DNA of 64,000 nt from Mariniradius saccharolyticus AK6 (GTDB lineage Bacteria; Bacteroidota; Bacteroidia; Cytophagales; Cyclobacteriaceae). The stretch lies in NCBI RefSeq assembly GCF_000330725.2, contig NZ_AMZY02000006.1:62001-126000 (forward strand), written 5' to 3'. The translations under genes and the position numbers were made by a program. Below the pieces are notes generated by a model. That model saw only the letters and a list, made by a program, of their open reading frames with translations, had not been told where the DNA came from and did not search any database. Positions within the stretch are counted from its first letter, which is position 1. Every line of letters starts with the position of its first letter. Positions 16,970-25,773 of this stretch are shown piece by piece.

Positions 16970-17296
16970 CTATCTTGATTTTGAGAACGATCGATTATCC
17001 AGCACCGATGCTTTCGTCATTTCCTCTTCGAATAGGACTTGTTTAAGCTTTTTATTGAATCTTCTTTTGAGTCTATTGTTAAGGAAATCTTCAGAACGCA
17101 GTACGATGAGTTCAGAATGAAGCATGTTATCGTTGACGTCATAATAGTGGACAAAGGCACGGTCACACTTAAAAGGATCATTTTCTACCACCCAATAACC
17201 CTTTGAAGGCATGTGGAGGTTACGGCTAGTCGATGCATGCAAGCAATTTGTCTCAATAGAAATGAGGATAAGGAATACGCAGATCATTGTTTTCAT
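16970..17296 (-). CDS. Small secreted protein of unknown function
   Basis: A 108-residue protein that I do not recognise. It has an N-terminal hydrophobic signal (MKTMICVFLILISIETNCLHA) with a possible cleavage after CLHA, then a short beta-rich part (GYWVVENDPFKCDRAFVHYY) and a basic C-terminal helix (NRLKRRFNKKLKQVLFEEE). Tight spacing to the downstream transporter gene argues that it is a real gene. A gap of 129 bp separates it from the upstream gene at 17426; no terminator was seen there. Confidence 0.6.
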   Translation of the reverse strand: MKTMICVFLILISIETNCLHASTSRNLHMPSKGYWVVENDPFKCDRAFVHYYDVNDNMLHSELIVLRSEDFLNNRLKRRFNKKLKQVLFEEEMTKASVLDNRSFSKSR

Positions 17297-17425
17297 GATT
17301 TTTTTTAGTTTAAATGGTTTTAAAATATTCGATAGTGGAGAAGTAAATTTTTAACAGAAAGGAATTCAATAAGGCAGTGCACAGAGTACCACTTCCAGGA
17401 AACGGTCTTTCTTACCCACTCCGGT

Positions 17426-18046
17426 TTAATTCAATTGATGTCGGAGGAAGACGCCAAGGTTGTAAAGTGTGGAAACCTCGCTGCCCCGTTCGTCAATGTT
17501 TAAGGCGATGCCCGCCGCTGTTTTTCCAAGCAGCATCCCCGCACGGAAATTTTGGAAACTTCTGTTGTGATGTTTGGGGCCATAGTTGGTCATCAGCTGG
17601 GCTCGGGAATAAAGTCGGACCCCTTCGGCAATAGCCGGCGTATACTCCAACAACAGCATCATTTCCACTGATCCACTTTTTTGTAGATCAACCCTTGGAA
17701 CTAGGAATGCCCTAAAATCACGGTTAGCATATCGGAATTGAAGGGAGGCAGACGGCGAGATGCCCGGCTTGCTGGCGTAAAATGTGCCCAGGCCAAGCTT
17801 GACAAAATCCGTCAGAGAATAAGTGATATAGGATTGGCTCATCAATTCATTCATCTCCTCCCCTTCATAAAAGGCGTGAAGCGAAGAGGTATGCATAAAC
17901 CCAAACCGGGAACTACCCATACTTTTTGAAATGGTATGCTGGTAGAAGAAATTCTGTTTTCCCAGCATTGCTTCAATGGTGGCGGTTTGTGCATTTACGG
18001 CAGCAACAGCGAACACCCCAATCAAGACGACTACCCATCGGATCAT
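17426..18046 (-). CDS. Putative small outer-membrane beta-barrel protein
   Basis: A 206-residue exported protein with a signal peptide ending AAVNAQ. The mature part shows alternating hydrophobic/hydrophilic strands with aromatic ends (SSRFGFMHTSSLHAFYEG, SYITYSLTDFVKLGLGTFY, ASLQFRYANRDFRAFLVPR, EMMLLLEYTPAI), suggesting an 8-10-stranded barrel. I do not recognise a named family. Its start codon overlaps the stop of the upstream DoxX gene by 4 bp, so translation is probably coupled and the two likely share a role. Confidence 0.65.
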   Translation of the reverse strand: MIRWVVVLIGVFAVAAVNAQTATIEAMLGKQNFFYQHTISKSMGSSRFGFMHTSSLHAFYEGEEMNELMSQSYITYSLTDFVKLGLGTFYASKPGISPSASLQFRYANRDFRAFLVPRVDLQKSGSVEMMLLLEYTPAIAEGVRLYSRAQLMTNYGPKHHNRSFQNFRAGMLLGKTAAGIALNIDERGSEVSTLYNLGVFLRHQLN

Positions 18047-18492
18047 AAGGGATGATTTTTAACCATTTTTCGATCCCAGGACAGCGCTCCTCCCCCAGTA
18101 ATGAACAACATCACGCACATCGACAAAACGAGCACGTGGTATTCATATCCTTCGCCGGCATTAGTTCCCGACCAGTTCATATGGAATCCGTAATCGAAGT
18201 GGTAGCTGGCCATGCCGATAAAAATTCCAAATACACCCAATGCGGCAATCCGCGTCAGCGCCCCGGTAATTAGCATCAATGACCCGAAGAATTGGATACA
18301 GATGACAGCAAATGCGATAAATGCCGGAAGTCCCATATTGTCTGATAGGAACTTGATAGTGGCCTGTAATCCACTCCCTCCAAACCACCCTAGCATACTT
18401 TGGGCGCCATGAGAGAAAAGGACAATTCCGAGAGCAAAACGAATGGCTGTTGCTCCCCAATTTTCAGTTGTGTTCAAAAGTTGTGTTTTCAT
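18043..18492 (-). CDS. DoxX-family membrane protein
   Basis: A 149-residue membrane protein with four transmembrane segments. The pattern RFALGIVLFSHGAQSMLGWFGG followed by AVICIQFFGSLMLITGALTRIAALG is typical of DoxX/DoxD-like proteins, quinone-linked or redox-associated membrane subunits. It is preceded by 2 bp from a flavodoxin-fold oxidoreductase, a pairing that suggests handling of quinones or other electrophiles at the membrane. That role is an inference from the neighbours. Confidence 0.88.
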   Translation of the reverse strand: MKTQLLNTTENWGATAIRFALGIVLFSHGAQSMLGWFGGSGLQATIKFLSDNMGLPAFIAFAVICIQFFGSLMLITGALTRIAALGVFGIFIGMASYHFDYGFHMNWSGTNAGEGYEYHVLVLSMCVMLFITGGGALSWDRKMVKNHPL

Positions 18493-18494
18493 TT

Positions 18495-19100
18495 TTAGAT
18501 TGTTTTTGTAGTGAGTAAATTCTTTTTTTCGGTGTAATCTTTGGACTTCGATTTAAGTTGCCTGGTAAGCTCGGCTATGCGTTGCCCAAAAAGTTCTGCA
18601 GTGTGCAGGTCTTCAGGTTCAAAAAATTCCTCATGGGAATTGCTGGACAGCGTCATCAATCCTAAATAACTGGCCATCCCATTTGGCTCGGGAAGCTGCT
18701 TACCGGCGCTGTCGTATTTAGGCATTATGCCGAGTGGAATCCATAGCATACCGTGTTGGGCTGCGAAGATGGATAAACTGGTAAGCGTATTGAGCTTATC
18801 CCCATTCGTACTGGAGGAATTAGTGAACCCTGCCGCCAATTTGTCTTTCCAAAGTTGGTTGGCCCATGCCCCACCGGTAGATTCCATAAAGAGTTTGAAC
18901 TCGGCCGACACATTCCCAAAGTATGTTGGACTGCCAAAAACCAAGGTGTCAGATTCCAATAATAATTTGGGCTGCTGTATCGCCATCTTGCTGTCAAGCA
19001 AAATGACATCGTTCAACTTTTTTCTTGCACCTTCTGCAATTCGCTCGGCCACTATTTTGGTGTGTCCAAAGCCACTGTGATAAATAATTGCTACTTTCAT
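18495..19100 (-). CDS. Flavodoxin-fold NAD(P)H-dependent oxidoreductase (WrbA-like)
   Basis: From the ATG at 19100 the protein is 201 residues and begins MKVAIIYHSGFGHTKIVAER, the flavodoxin FMN phosphate-binding loop; the frame extends upstream but the extra residues are not homologous-looking. Further FMN contacts appear in FGSPTYFGNVSAEFKLFM and in AAGFTNSSSTNGDKLNTL. The family reduces quinones by two electrons using NAD(P)H, limiting redox cycling. It is the first gene of the minus-strand run and is divergent from the Crp/Fnr regulator gene at 19205, which probably controls it. Confidence 0.86.
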   Translation of the reverse strand: MKVAIIYHSGFGHTKIVAERIAEGARKKLNDVILLDSKMAIQQPKLLLESDTLVFGSPTYFGNVSAEFKLFMESTGGAWANQLWKDKLAAGFTNSSSTNGDKLNTLTSLSIFAAQHGMLWIPLGIMPKYDSAGKQLPEPNGMASYLGLMTLSSNSHEEFFEPEDLHTAELFGQRIAELTRQLKSKSKDYTEKKNLLTTKTI

Positions 19101-19189
19101 GTCTCTATGTGCGGTTTTTCCGCCTTTTGTTCCATACAAAATTAGAGTGCGGTGAAGGGCTGGGAAATAAACTGGATTATCGTTTTTAG

Positions 19190-19203
19190 TTGAACTAGTT
19201 CAA
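19190..19203. promoter_or_regulatory. Perfect 14-bp palindrome, candidate operator
   Basis: TTGAACTAGTTCAA is an exact palindrome ending one base before the ATG of the Crp/Fnr gene at 19205 and 89 bp from the divergent flavodoxin-like gene start. The symmetry fits a dimeric helix-turn-helix regulator and the position would block transcription or translation of the regulator gene, suggesting autoregulation. Binding is inferred, not shown. Confidence 0.5.
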
Positions 19204-19204
19204 G

Positions 19205-19801
19205 ATGAAGGCAGATTTACTATTTGAGAGCATAGAAAAAGAGATAAAGCTTTCTGAGACTGACAAAGAGTTAATTGTCTCCCTTGTCAGGGAGCGGAAA
19301 ATCAAGAAAGGCCAGTTTTTGTCACATGAGGGTGCTATCAGCCGTTGCACCAACTTTGTAATTGAAGGCAGTATTCGTACCTACTTTATTGATCTCAACG
19401 GACAAGAACATATTGTACAATTTGCTATCGAAGGATGGTGGATTAGTGACCTAAACAGCTTTATCATGCAGGTACCCGCTACGTTCAATGTACAGGCTAT
19501 CGAAGATTCCACGGTATTGGAATTGGCATATGAAAACCTTGAACTGCTTTATGAAAAAATCCCAAAATTGGAACGCTATTTCAGGATTCTGACACAAAGG
19601 GCGTTTGTGGCTTTCCAGCAAAGGATTATTCAAAACATCAGTATGACTGCAGAGGATAGGTATTTGTCCTTTGTAAAAAAATATCCCAAAATAGAGGTGA
19701 GGATTCCGCAGAGGTTGGTAGCTTCTTACCTGGGTATTTCACCTGAATTTTTAAGTAAAATTAAAAAGCGCCTAAAGGACTCAAAGTATAATTTGAAATA
19801 G
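19205..19801 (+). CDS. Crp/Fnr-family transcriptional regulator
   Basis: A 198-residue regulator. Residues about 20-120 form the cyclic-nucleotide-binding-like beta-roll (KIKKGQFLSHEGAISR, VIEGSIRTYFIDLNGQEHIV), followed by a long dimer helix and a C-terminal helix-turn-helix at about 167-192 (IPQRLVASYLGISPEFLSKI). It lacks a cluster of N-terminal cysteines, so it is not an oxygen-sensing FNR. The family architecture with the YLGISPEFLSKI recognition helix is common in Bacteroidota, where such regulators often stand next to a reductase or transporter they control. Here it is divergent from the flavodoxin/DoxX run. Confidence 0.9.
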   Translation: MKADLLFESIEKEIKLSETDKELIVSLVRERKIKKGQFLSHEGAISRCTNFVIEGSIRTYFIDLNGQEHIVQFAIEGWWISDLNSFIMQVPATFNVQAIEDSTVLELAYENLELLYEKIPKLERYFRILTQRAFVAFQQRIIQNISMTAEDRYLSFVKKYPKIEVRIPQRLVASYLGISPEFLSKIKKRLKDSKYNLK

Positions 19802-19945
19802 GGGTATGTAAGTCTTGATTGTATTTCAACTCTTGAAGCAAAACCCATAGACAACATCCATCAAAAAAACAAAACCCCTTCTCGGTATCGAATAGGCCCT
19901 AGGTGGTAGTTAGGTATATCGCATTTTTCACACAAGCCGGATAGA

Positions 19946-19973
19946 AAGCAAAAAAGCGGCCTGAGCCGCTTTC
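19946..19973 (-). terminator. Rho-independent terminator of metK
   Basis: Read on the minus strand, AAAGCGGC, loop TCAG and GCCGCTTT form a perfect 8-bp stem followed by further T residues. It begins about 10 bp after the metK stop. Confidence 0.85.
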
Positions 19974-19981
19974 CTGGTTTG

Positions 19982-21235
19982 TTACAATCCAAATTCCTTT
20001 TTGACCTTGTCGACGTAGTCCAGCTTTTCCCAAGTGAAGAGTTCGACTTCGAGGGTCTTCGTGGAACCGTAGGGATTCCGGAAGGTTTTGGTGACAATCT
20101 CGTTTTTGCGTCCCATGTGGCCATAGGCGGCGGTTTCCTCATAGATGGGATTCCGCAACTTCAGGCGCTGCTCGATGGCATAGGGCCTCATGTCGAAGAT
20201 CTCTCCGACTTTTTTGGCGATTTCGCCATCGGTCATGTTGACCTTGGCGGTACCGTAGGTATTGACGTAGATGCCCATCGGCTTGGCAACGCCGATGGCA
20301 TAGGAAACCTGAACGAGCATTTCGTCGGCCACACCTGCCGCCACCATGTTTTTAGCGATATGGCGGGTTGCGTAAGCTGCGGAACGGTCCACTTTGGAGG
20401 GGTCTTTGCCGGAGAAGGCACCACCCCCGTGGGCACCTTTGCCACCATAGGTATCCACGATGATCTTTCTACCTGTCAAGCCGGTATCCCCATGGGGGCC
20501 TCCGATTACAAATTTCCCGGTCGGGTTGATATGGTAGGTAATCTTATCGTCGAAGAGGGCCTGAATCTCAGGCTTCAGCTTGGCTTTCAACCTAGGGATC
20601 AAAATGCCGATCATGTCTTCCTTGATCCTCGCGAGCATGGCTGTCTCTTCGGCAAAGTCATCATGCTGCGTGGAAATCACGATCGTATCGATGCGCAGTG
20701 GCTGGTTGTCATCGGAATACTCGATCGTCACCTGTGATTTGGCATCAGGACGGAGGTATTGGATATGCTTGTTTTCACGCCTCAGCGCGGCCAATTCGAT
20801 CAAAATCCTGTGGGAAAGCTCCAAGGCCAAAGGCATGAAGTTGTCGGTTTCCGTTGTAGCATAGCCAAACATCATTCCCTGGTCACCGGCGCCCTGTTCC
20901 TCGGGATGAGCGCGGTCGACACCTTGGTTGATATCGGGAGATTGCTCATGGATGGCAGAGAGCACGCCGCAGGAATTGCCGTCAAACATGTATTCTCCTT
21001 TTGTGTAGCCGATGCGGTTGATCACCTGACGGGCGATCAATTGGACGTCCAAGTAGGTTTCCGACTTCACCTCGCCTGCCAAGACCACCTGACCTGTGGT
21101 AACCAAAGTCTCACAAGCGACTTTGGAACGGGGGTCAAAAGCTAAAAAATTATCGATCAAAGCATCCGAAATCTGGTCTGCGATTTTGTCCGGATGTCCT
21201 TCAGACACTGATTCTGAAGTAAATAAATATGGCAT
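19982..21235 (-). CDS. metK: S-adenosylmethionine synthase
   Basis: A 417-residue cytoplasmic enzyme that makes S-adenosylmethionine from methionine and ATP, releasing phosphate and pyrophosphate. Signature motifs are complete: [15 protein letters not shown] near the N terminus, the [12 protein letters not shown] hexapeptide region, the P-loop-like [19 protein letters not shown] and a C-terminal AYGHMGR. The length is slightly longer than the E. coli enzyme (384), as is usual in this phylum. The start [17 protein letters not shown] is canonical. I looked for a SAM riboswitch in the 208 bp upstream and did not recognise one. It is a single gene with its own terminator. Confidence 0.97.
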   Translation of the reverse strand: MPYLFTSESVSEGHPDKIADQISDALIDNFLAFDPRSKVACETLVTTGQVVLAGEVKSETYLDVQLIARQVINRIGYTKGEYMFDGNSCGVLSAIHEQSPDINQGVDRAHPEEQGAGDQGMMFGYATTETDNFMPLALELSHRILIELAALRRENKHIQYLRPDAKSQVTIEYSDDNQPLRIDTIVISTQHDDFAEETAMLARIKEDMIGILIPRLKAKLKPEIQALFDDKITYHINPTGKFVIGGPHGDTGLTGRKIIVDTYGGKGAHGGGAFSGKDPSKVDRSAAYATRHIAKNMVAAGVADEMLVQVSYAIGVAKPMGIYVNTYGTAKVNMTDGEIAKKVGEIFDMRPYAIEQRLKLRNPIYEETAAYGHMGRKNEIVTKTFRNPYGSTKTLEVELFTWEKLDYVDKVKKEFGL

Positions 21236-21412
21236 ATCCTGTTGGTTTTCTTATTCGACTCGTAAAATTAGGGTTTCAGGGCGAAATAAAAAATGGAGAC
21301 AGTACAAGTTTCCCTACTGGTTCGATAGGGTTTGAAACGGCTACATTTCAAAAAACAAGCCCCCAGGTCGGAGGAAGAAAGCGCCGCGCCCTGCCAATCC
21401 CACAAGAATCCT

Positions 21413-21420
21413 TAACTTTG
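21413..21420 (+). promoter_or_regulatory. TAnnTTTG -7 promoter box for purM
   Basis: TAACTTTG matches the Bacteroidota -7 consensus TAnnTTTG exactly and lies 23 bp upstream of the purM ATG. A clear -33 TTG element was not found at the expected distance. Confidence 0.55.
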
Positions 21421-21443
21421 CGGCATTTCCTGATTTTCCCAAC

Positions 21444-22610
21444 ATGAACGAAAGGTATATGCAGCGCGGTGTATCCGCCGCCAAAGAGGATGTCCACCGT
21501 GCTATCGCAAAGCTGGACAAAGGGCTTTTTCCCCAGGCTTTCTGCAAAATTGTAGAAGACCACCTCGGCAACGACCCTGCCTACTGCAACATCATGCATG
21601 CTGACGGGGCAGGAACCAAGTCCTCCCTTGCCTACATGTATTGGAAAGAAACCGGGGATTTGGGTGTATGGAAGGGAATTGCGCAGGATGCGATCATCAT
21701 GAACATCGATGATCTATTGTGCGTCGGTGCGATCAACAATATCCTGGTTTCGTCCACGATCGGCCGAAACAAAAACCTGATTCCGGGGGAGGTGGTTGCC
21801 GCCATCATCAATGGGACTGAGGAGGTGCTTCAGTTGCTGCGGGACCATGGCGTACAGGTGACATTGACGGGAGGCGAGACCGCGGATGTGGGGGATTTGG
21901 TCCGCACCGTCATCGTGGACAGCACCGTCACCTGCAGAATGCCGCGCGCGGAGGTGATTTCCAACCATACGATCCAACCGGGCGATGTGGTCGTCGGATT
22001 GGCTTCTTTTGGACAGGCAAGGTATGAAAACGAATACAATGGCGGCATGGGCAGCAATGGGCTGACCTCTGCGAGGCATGACGTTTTTGGGAAGGTGCTG
22101 AAGACCAAATATCCCGAAAGCTTTGACCCTGCCGTCCCCGAGGCATTGGTTTACTCCGGAAAATACAATCTGACAGACAAAGCCCCCGGGCTTGCAGTGG
22201 ATATGGGCAAATTGGTACTGTCACCGACAAGGACCTATGCACCGATCATGGTGGAGGTTTTCAAAAACCTACGTAAAGAAATCCACGGCTTGGTACACTG
22301 CAGCGGTGGGGCACAAACCAAAGTGTTGCATTTTGTTGAAAACGTCCATATCGTCAAGGATAATCTTTTTGACACACCGCCGCTTTTTACAATCATCCAA
22401 GAGGAAAGCAATACCGATTGGAAAGAAATGTACAAGGTATTCAATATGGGCCACCGGCTAGAGGTATATCTCCCGGAAGTCTTTGCCCAAGAAGTGATCG
22501 ATATTTCAGAGTCATTCGGCGTGGACGCCAAAATCATCGGACACGTGGAGGCACATGCGGGCAAAAAAGTCAGTATCATCGGGCAACACGGCAGGTTTGA
22601 ATATGCCTGA
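21444..22610 (+). CDS. purM: Phosphoribosylformylglycinamidine cyclo-ligase-type AIR synthase
   Basis: A 388-residue protein of the AIR synthase (PurM) family, which closes the imidazole ring in purine synthesis using ATP. Landmarks are MQRGVSAAKEDVHRAI, HADGAGTKSSLAYMYW (nucleotide and substrate loop), AQDAIIMNIDDLLCVGA, TLTGGETADVGDL and NGLTSARHDVF. The length of about 390 residues and this N terminus are those of the Bacteroidota form, which is longer than the E. coli enzyme (345). It is a single gene, divergent from metK. Confidence 0.92.
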   Translation: MNERYMQRGVSAAKEDVHRAIAKLDKGLFPQAFCKIVEDHLGNDPAYCNIMHADGAGTKSSLAYMYWKETGDLGVWKGIAQDAIIMNIDDLLCVGAINNILVSSTIGRNKNLIPGEVVAAIINGTEEVLQLLRDHGVQVTLTGGETADVGDLVRTVIVDSTVTCRMPRAEVISNHTIQPGDVVVGLASFGQARYENEYNGGMGSNGLTSARHDVFGKVLKTKYPESFDPAVPEALVYSGKYNLTDKAPGLAVDMGKLVLSPTRTYAPIMVEVFKNLRKEIHGLVHCSGGAQTKVLHFVENVHIVKDNLFDTPPLFTIIQEESNTDWKEMYKVFNMGHRLEVYLPEVFAQEVIDISESFGVDAKIIGHVEAHAGKKVSIIGQHGRFEYA

Positions 22611-22682
22611 AATCAAGCTTGCCCCTCGATGCCCATAAAGAAAATTTTGTAGATTTAGTCCTGTTCCAATTCCTATAAACCT

Positions 22683-24035
22683 ATGACCACCAGCTCGCTG
22701 CCAAGAAGAATTTTCAGGGTATTTGCGTGGATCGTGGGCGTATTACTGGTATTGGCGCTTGCCTTTTTCACCCGCGTAGATCGCAAGGACTATCATTTGG
22801 AGGAATATTATCTCCAAACCATGGGCCACCTTGATACATTGAACCTCCATCCAACACTTGGCCCGACCTGGCTGGCAGGCTGGTCCAAGGTCAATACCAC
22901 GCCGCAAACGCCTGCAAAGCTGCTTGGCTATCGGCCAAGGGGAAGATATGATTTTGTGCAAGACAGCAGCTATATCCGATCGCTGATTATCGGCAATGGA
23001 CGGCAAAAAATCGCCTTTGTCAACTATGAATTGATGATTGTCCATCCCTACCTCCAAGAGCGGATATTAAAAAGGTTGGATGAGCTCCATTTCCCAGTTG
23101 ACATGGTTTATTTCACCGCTACGCATACCCACAGTGGCTTGGGGGGATTTATTCCCGGGCTGATGGGAAAGCTTGCCTTGGGAAGTTTTGACAGGAACGT
23201 CGTGCAGCTTTTGGAAGACAGGACGCTGCAAAGTCTCCAATTGGCACTTTCCAGTATGGATACAGTCTCCATGCATTTTCGAAAGGTCGCTACCGACAAC
23301 CTTGTGGCCAACAGATTGATTGAAGGCAACCCGATAGACCCCTACGCCCGGCAGTTGATCTTGGAGAAAAAGAATGGGGCAAAAGGTCTGATGACGACTT
23401 TCAGCGCACATCCGACGATCCTACACCCAAAGTTTATGGGCCTTTCGGGCGACTACCCACATTACTTCAATGAGAGGCTTGAAAATACCAGCGTCGACTT
23501 TTCGCTCTTTGCAGCCGGGACGGTCGGCAGTATGCGGCCACTTTCTTCTGGTGATCAGCCTACAGATGTCCGAGCATTTGCGGATGAGCTTGCAGGACAG
23601 TTGGCCGAAAAGGAAGGACAAGTCTTTTTGGAAAGTTCGCAACGGATGAAATGGGCGGCACTGCCGGTCCAATTGCGCAAAGCCCACTTCAGGTTGGGGA
23701 AGAATGTCCGGGTAAGACCTTGGATTTTCAACCAACTTTTGGGTGAAACCAACGCGCATTTTGACTTGGTCCTCCTTGGAAATGTCCTGATGATCAGTTC
23801 CTCCGGCGAAATCTCCGGCGAAATGATGGAAGCTTGGGAATCGTTTGCCCTGGAAAATGGCTTGCACCTGATGATTACCTGTTTCAACGGCGGGTACATC
23901 GGATACATTACGCCCGATGACTATTATGACATGGAACTGTATGAAACCCGGGATATGAACTGGTTTGGACCTTACAATGGCGCATATTTCGACGAAATCA
24001 TCCGGAAGTCTATTTCCCGCATGGCACAAAATTAA
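22683..24035 (+). CDS. Membrane-anchored neutral/alkaline ceramidase-like hydrolase
   Basis: A 450-residue protein with one N-terminal transmembrane segment (WIVGVLLVLALAFFTRVD), so the domain should face the periplasm. The catalytic-region motifs resemble the N-terminal domain of neutral ceramidase: FTATHTHSGLGGF, a metal-binding His-x-His-S-G, and FSAHPTILH later in the chain, with ISSSGEISGEM near the end. The immunoglobulin-like C-terminal domain of true ceramidases is missing, and the sequence is shorter than the usual 650-700 residues, so the substrate may be another amide or ester. Bacteroidota make sphingolipids, which makes a ceramide-related substrate plausible but unproven. A TAGATTTA box (22650-22657) lies 25 bp upstream. 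Confidence 0.75.
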   Translation: MTTSSLPRRIFRVFAWIVGVLLVLALAFFTRVDRKDYHLEEYYLQTMGHLDTLNLHPTLGPTWLAGWSKVNTTPQTPAKLLGYRPRGRYDFVQDSSYIRSLIIGNGRQKIAFVNYELMIVHPYLQERILKRLDELHFPVDMVYFTATHTHSGLGGFIPGLMGKLALGSFDRNVVQLLEDRTLQSLQLALSSMDTVSMHFRKVATDNLVANRLIEGNPIDPYARQLILEKKNGAKGLMTTFSAHPTILHPKFMGLSGDYPHYFNERLENTSVDFSLFAAGTVGSMRPLSSGDQPTDVRAFADELAGQLAEKEGQVFLESSQRMKWAALPVQLRKAHFRLGKNVRVRPWIFNQLLGETNAHFDLVLLGNVLMISSSGEISGEMMEAWESFALENGLHLMITCFNGGYIGYITPDDYYDMELYETRDMNWFGPYNGAYFDEIIRKSISRMAQN

Positions 24036-24060
24036 ATGAATTTTTTTAAGAGGATTTCCC

Positions 24061-24903
24061 TCACCCCAGCAACAACAGCACCCAGGTTATCAAAAAGCTA
24101 GCTTCCAAAATTTGCCGTTTGAGCTGCGTATCCCTTTTTGAATTAAGAAAAACCACCATATGGATATGCGAAATCAGCAAAATGACCAGCGCATGCATGT
24201 GGTAAAATGACGGCTGGAGCATAAGGCTTGCGAAGAATAGCAGGTTCACTGTGATTGCCAATACCACTATCCCTCTTTCCAAGTGGACAATATTTGCAAC
24301 CGAAGCGATGGACCTGAATCCATGGCGGGCATCTGATTCCCGGTCCCAAAGCGACAAGATCCAAAGATTGATCAGGGCCAACAAAAAGAACCCGAACAGG
24401 TATAAAAAAACATAGGCCGGCAAAAGTTCAAATCCTTTTTGCCAGATTGGGAAAATTGAAATGCCGGCGACGTAGACTAGCGCGATGAGGATTTCCTTCG
24501 TCCATGCCCCAAAGCGACCAGCGTATTTGCCCAAAAGCGAGGTCCCCGCTACCAATCCGGCCAGTGCGCCGGCGTAAGGAACAAATCCTTGAAGCGTTTG
24601 GTCGAACCCCACGAGGATCAATGCCATGGCTGCACAAAGCCCCAACGAAAGCCAAATGATTTTGTAATGCCGTAAGAAAAAGCTCCTTCTTGGCTCCTCA
24701 TCCGTGTTGTTCAAGGCCCGAGCGTCCAAGAGATGATCAAGCATATAGATTCCCCATACGACTAGCCCCAGTCCAAGGTACACCGAAATTGGTACCTCCA
24801 CTTCCAAGAAACTGGCAAAAAAATACATGCCGCCCATCGCTGCCAAGACCACATCCAAGGAAAGGAAATTGATCAACAGCCAGATTTTTCGAATAAATAC
24901 CAT
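24061..24903 (-). CDS. Multi-pass membrane protein, UbiA-prenyltransferase-like
   Basis: From the ATG at 24903 the protein has 280 residues and begins MVFIRKIWLLINFLSLDVVL. The frame extends to 25107 but that part lies opposite the SGNH gene's signal region and its promoter, so it is rejected. There are eight or nine hydrophobic segments. A short acidic motif GIYMLDHLLDARAL followed by EEPRRSFFLRHY resembles the Asp-rich cytoplasmic loop of UbiA-type prenyltransferases, and a second Asp-containing loop LWDRESDARHGFRS follows later, as in that family. If active it would transfer a prenyl group; the acceptor is unknown. The family assignment is by pattern only. Confidence 0.6.
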   Translation of the reverse strand: MVFIRKIWLLINFLSLDVVLAAMGGMYFFASFLEVEVPISVYLGLGLVVWGIYMLDHLLDARALNNTDEEPRRSFFLRHYKIIWLSLGLCAAMALILVGFDQTLQGFVPYAGALAGLVAGTSLLGKYAGRFGAWTKEILIALVYVAGISIFPIWQKGFELLPAYVFLYLFGFFLLALINLWILSLWDRESDARHGFRSIASVANIVHLERGIVVLAITVNLLFFASLMLQPSFYHMHALVILLISHIHMVVFLNSKRDTQLKRQILEASFLITWVLLLLG

Positions 24904-24991
24904 TGCACAAAATGATGGGCTGATCAGCGAAAACCAATCACCGATCAAGCCGATTTTCTTTATATTGGAAGGAATAAACCCATTCAAACCT

Positions 24992-25624
24992 ATGAAAAAA
25001 CTCCTATTAATCCCCATGCTTTTATTGTCAGTGATTGTTTTTGGCCAAAACAAGACAAAAGTCGCCTGTGTAGGCAACAGCATCACCCAAGGACCCGGCA
25101 GGGACAATACAGATAGCTACCCGCTCCAAATGCAAGCGATATTGGGAGATGGCTATGAAGTGAAAAACTTTGGAGTCAGCGGCAGAACCATGCTCAAAAA
25201 GGGAGATTATCCGTATTGGAACGAGGCTCAGTTTGAGGAGGTCAAGACCTTTCAGCCTGATATCCTGGTCATCAAACTTGGCACGAATGACTCCAAGCCC
25301 CAAAACTGGCAGTACAAGGATGACTTCGTCAATGACTATGTGGCCATGATCACCGAGTACAAAAAGCACATGCCCAAAAAAGGAAAGGTCTATATCTGTA
25401 TTCCGGTCCCGGTGTTCAAAGACAACTTCGGTATCCGCGAGCGCGTGTTGGTGGATGAAATGCGCCCCAAGTTGATGGAAATTGCCAAAAAGACCAAGTC
25501 CAAAACCATAGATCTTTATTCCCCATTTGAAGGAAAATCGGCCCTGCTTCCGGACGGGGTTCACCCCAACAAAGAAGGCTTGGGAATCATGGCACAGACT
25601 GTAGCCAAGGCATTAAAGGACTGA
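24992..25624 (+). CDS. Exported SGNH/GDSL-type esterase/lipase
   Basis: From the ATG at 24992 the protein is 210 residues with a signal peptide (MKKLLLIPMLLLSVIVFGQ). The SGNH blocks are complete: block I CVGNSITQGPG with the nucleophile Ser, block II NFGVSGRTM with the oxyanion Gly, block III LGTNDSKPQN with Asn, and block V DGVHPNKEG with the catalytic Asp and His. Such proteins deacylate sugars, polysaccharides or lipids, in this case in the periplasm or outside. It is read towards the quinoprotein gene and may act with it, though 229 bp and a hairpin separate them. Confidence 0.88.
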   Translation: MKKLLLIPMLLLSVIVFGQNKTKVACVGNSITQGPGRDNTDSYPLQMQAILGDGYEVKNFGVSGRTMLKKGDYPYWNEAQFEEVKTFQPDILVIKLGTNDSKPQNWQYKDDFVNDYVAMITEYKKHMPKKGKVYICIPVPVFKDNFGIRERVLVDEMRPKLMEIAKKTKSKTIDLYSPFEGKSALLPDGVHPNKEGLGIMAQTVAKALKD

Positions 25625-25677
25625 TCGTTTAGACCCAAAGGAGCTTTTCTCAATCCAAGCCGGTGAAATAAATTACG

Positions 25678-25703
25678 GGCGGTTGAATTGTCCTGCAACC
25701 GCC
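25678..25703. terminator. Hairpin downstream of the SGNH gene
   Basis: GGCGGTTG (25678-25685) pairs exactly with CAACCGCC (25696-25703) across a 10-nt loop. It lies 54 bp after the SGNH stop. There is no T tract on either strand, so it may be a processing or stability element rather than a classical terminator. Confidence 0.4.
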
Positions 25704-25773
25704 TTGAATAAGATTTCCCTGGGCTATAATTTTATTCATGGCCTTTTTGAGGAAAGCTTGATTCTCGACGCAA

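Noticed and set aside
19979-20737. A 252-codon open frame antisense to metK.
   Set aside because: Long antisense frames are common opposite GC-biased genes; metK motifs are unambiguous.
21236-21443. SAM riboswitch upstream of metK.
   Set aside because: No conserved SAM-I or SAM-II core or terminator switch was recognised on the minus strand in this interval.
24904-25107. N-terminal extension of the UbiA-like gene to the first in-frame start at 25107.
   Set aside because: It would run antisense through the start and signal peptide of the SGNH gene; the ATG at 24903 begins directly before the first membrane helix.
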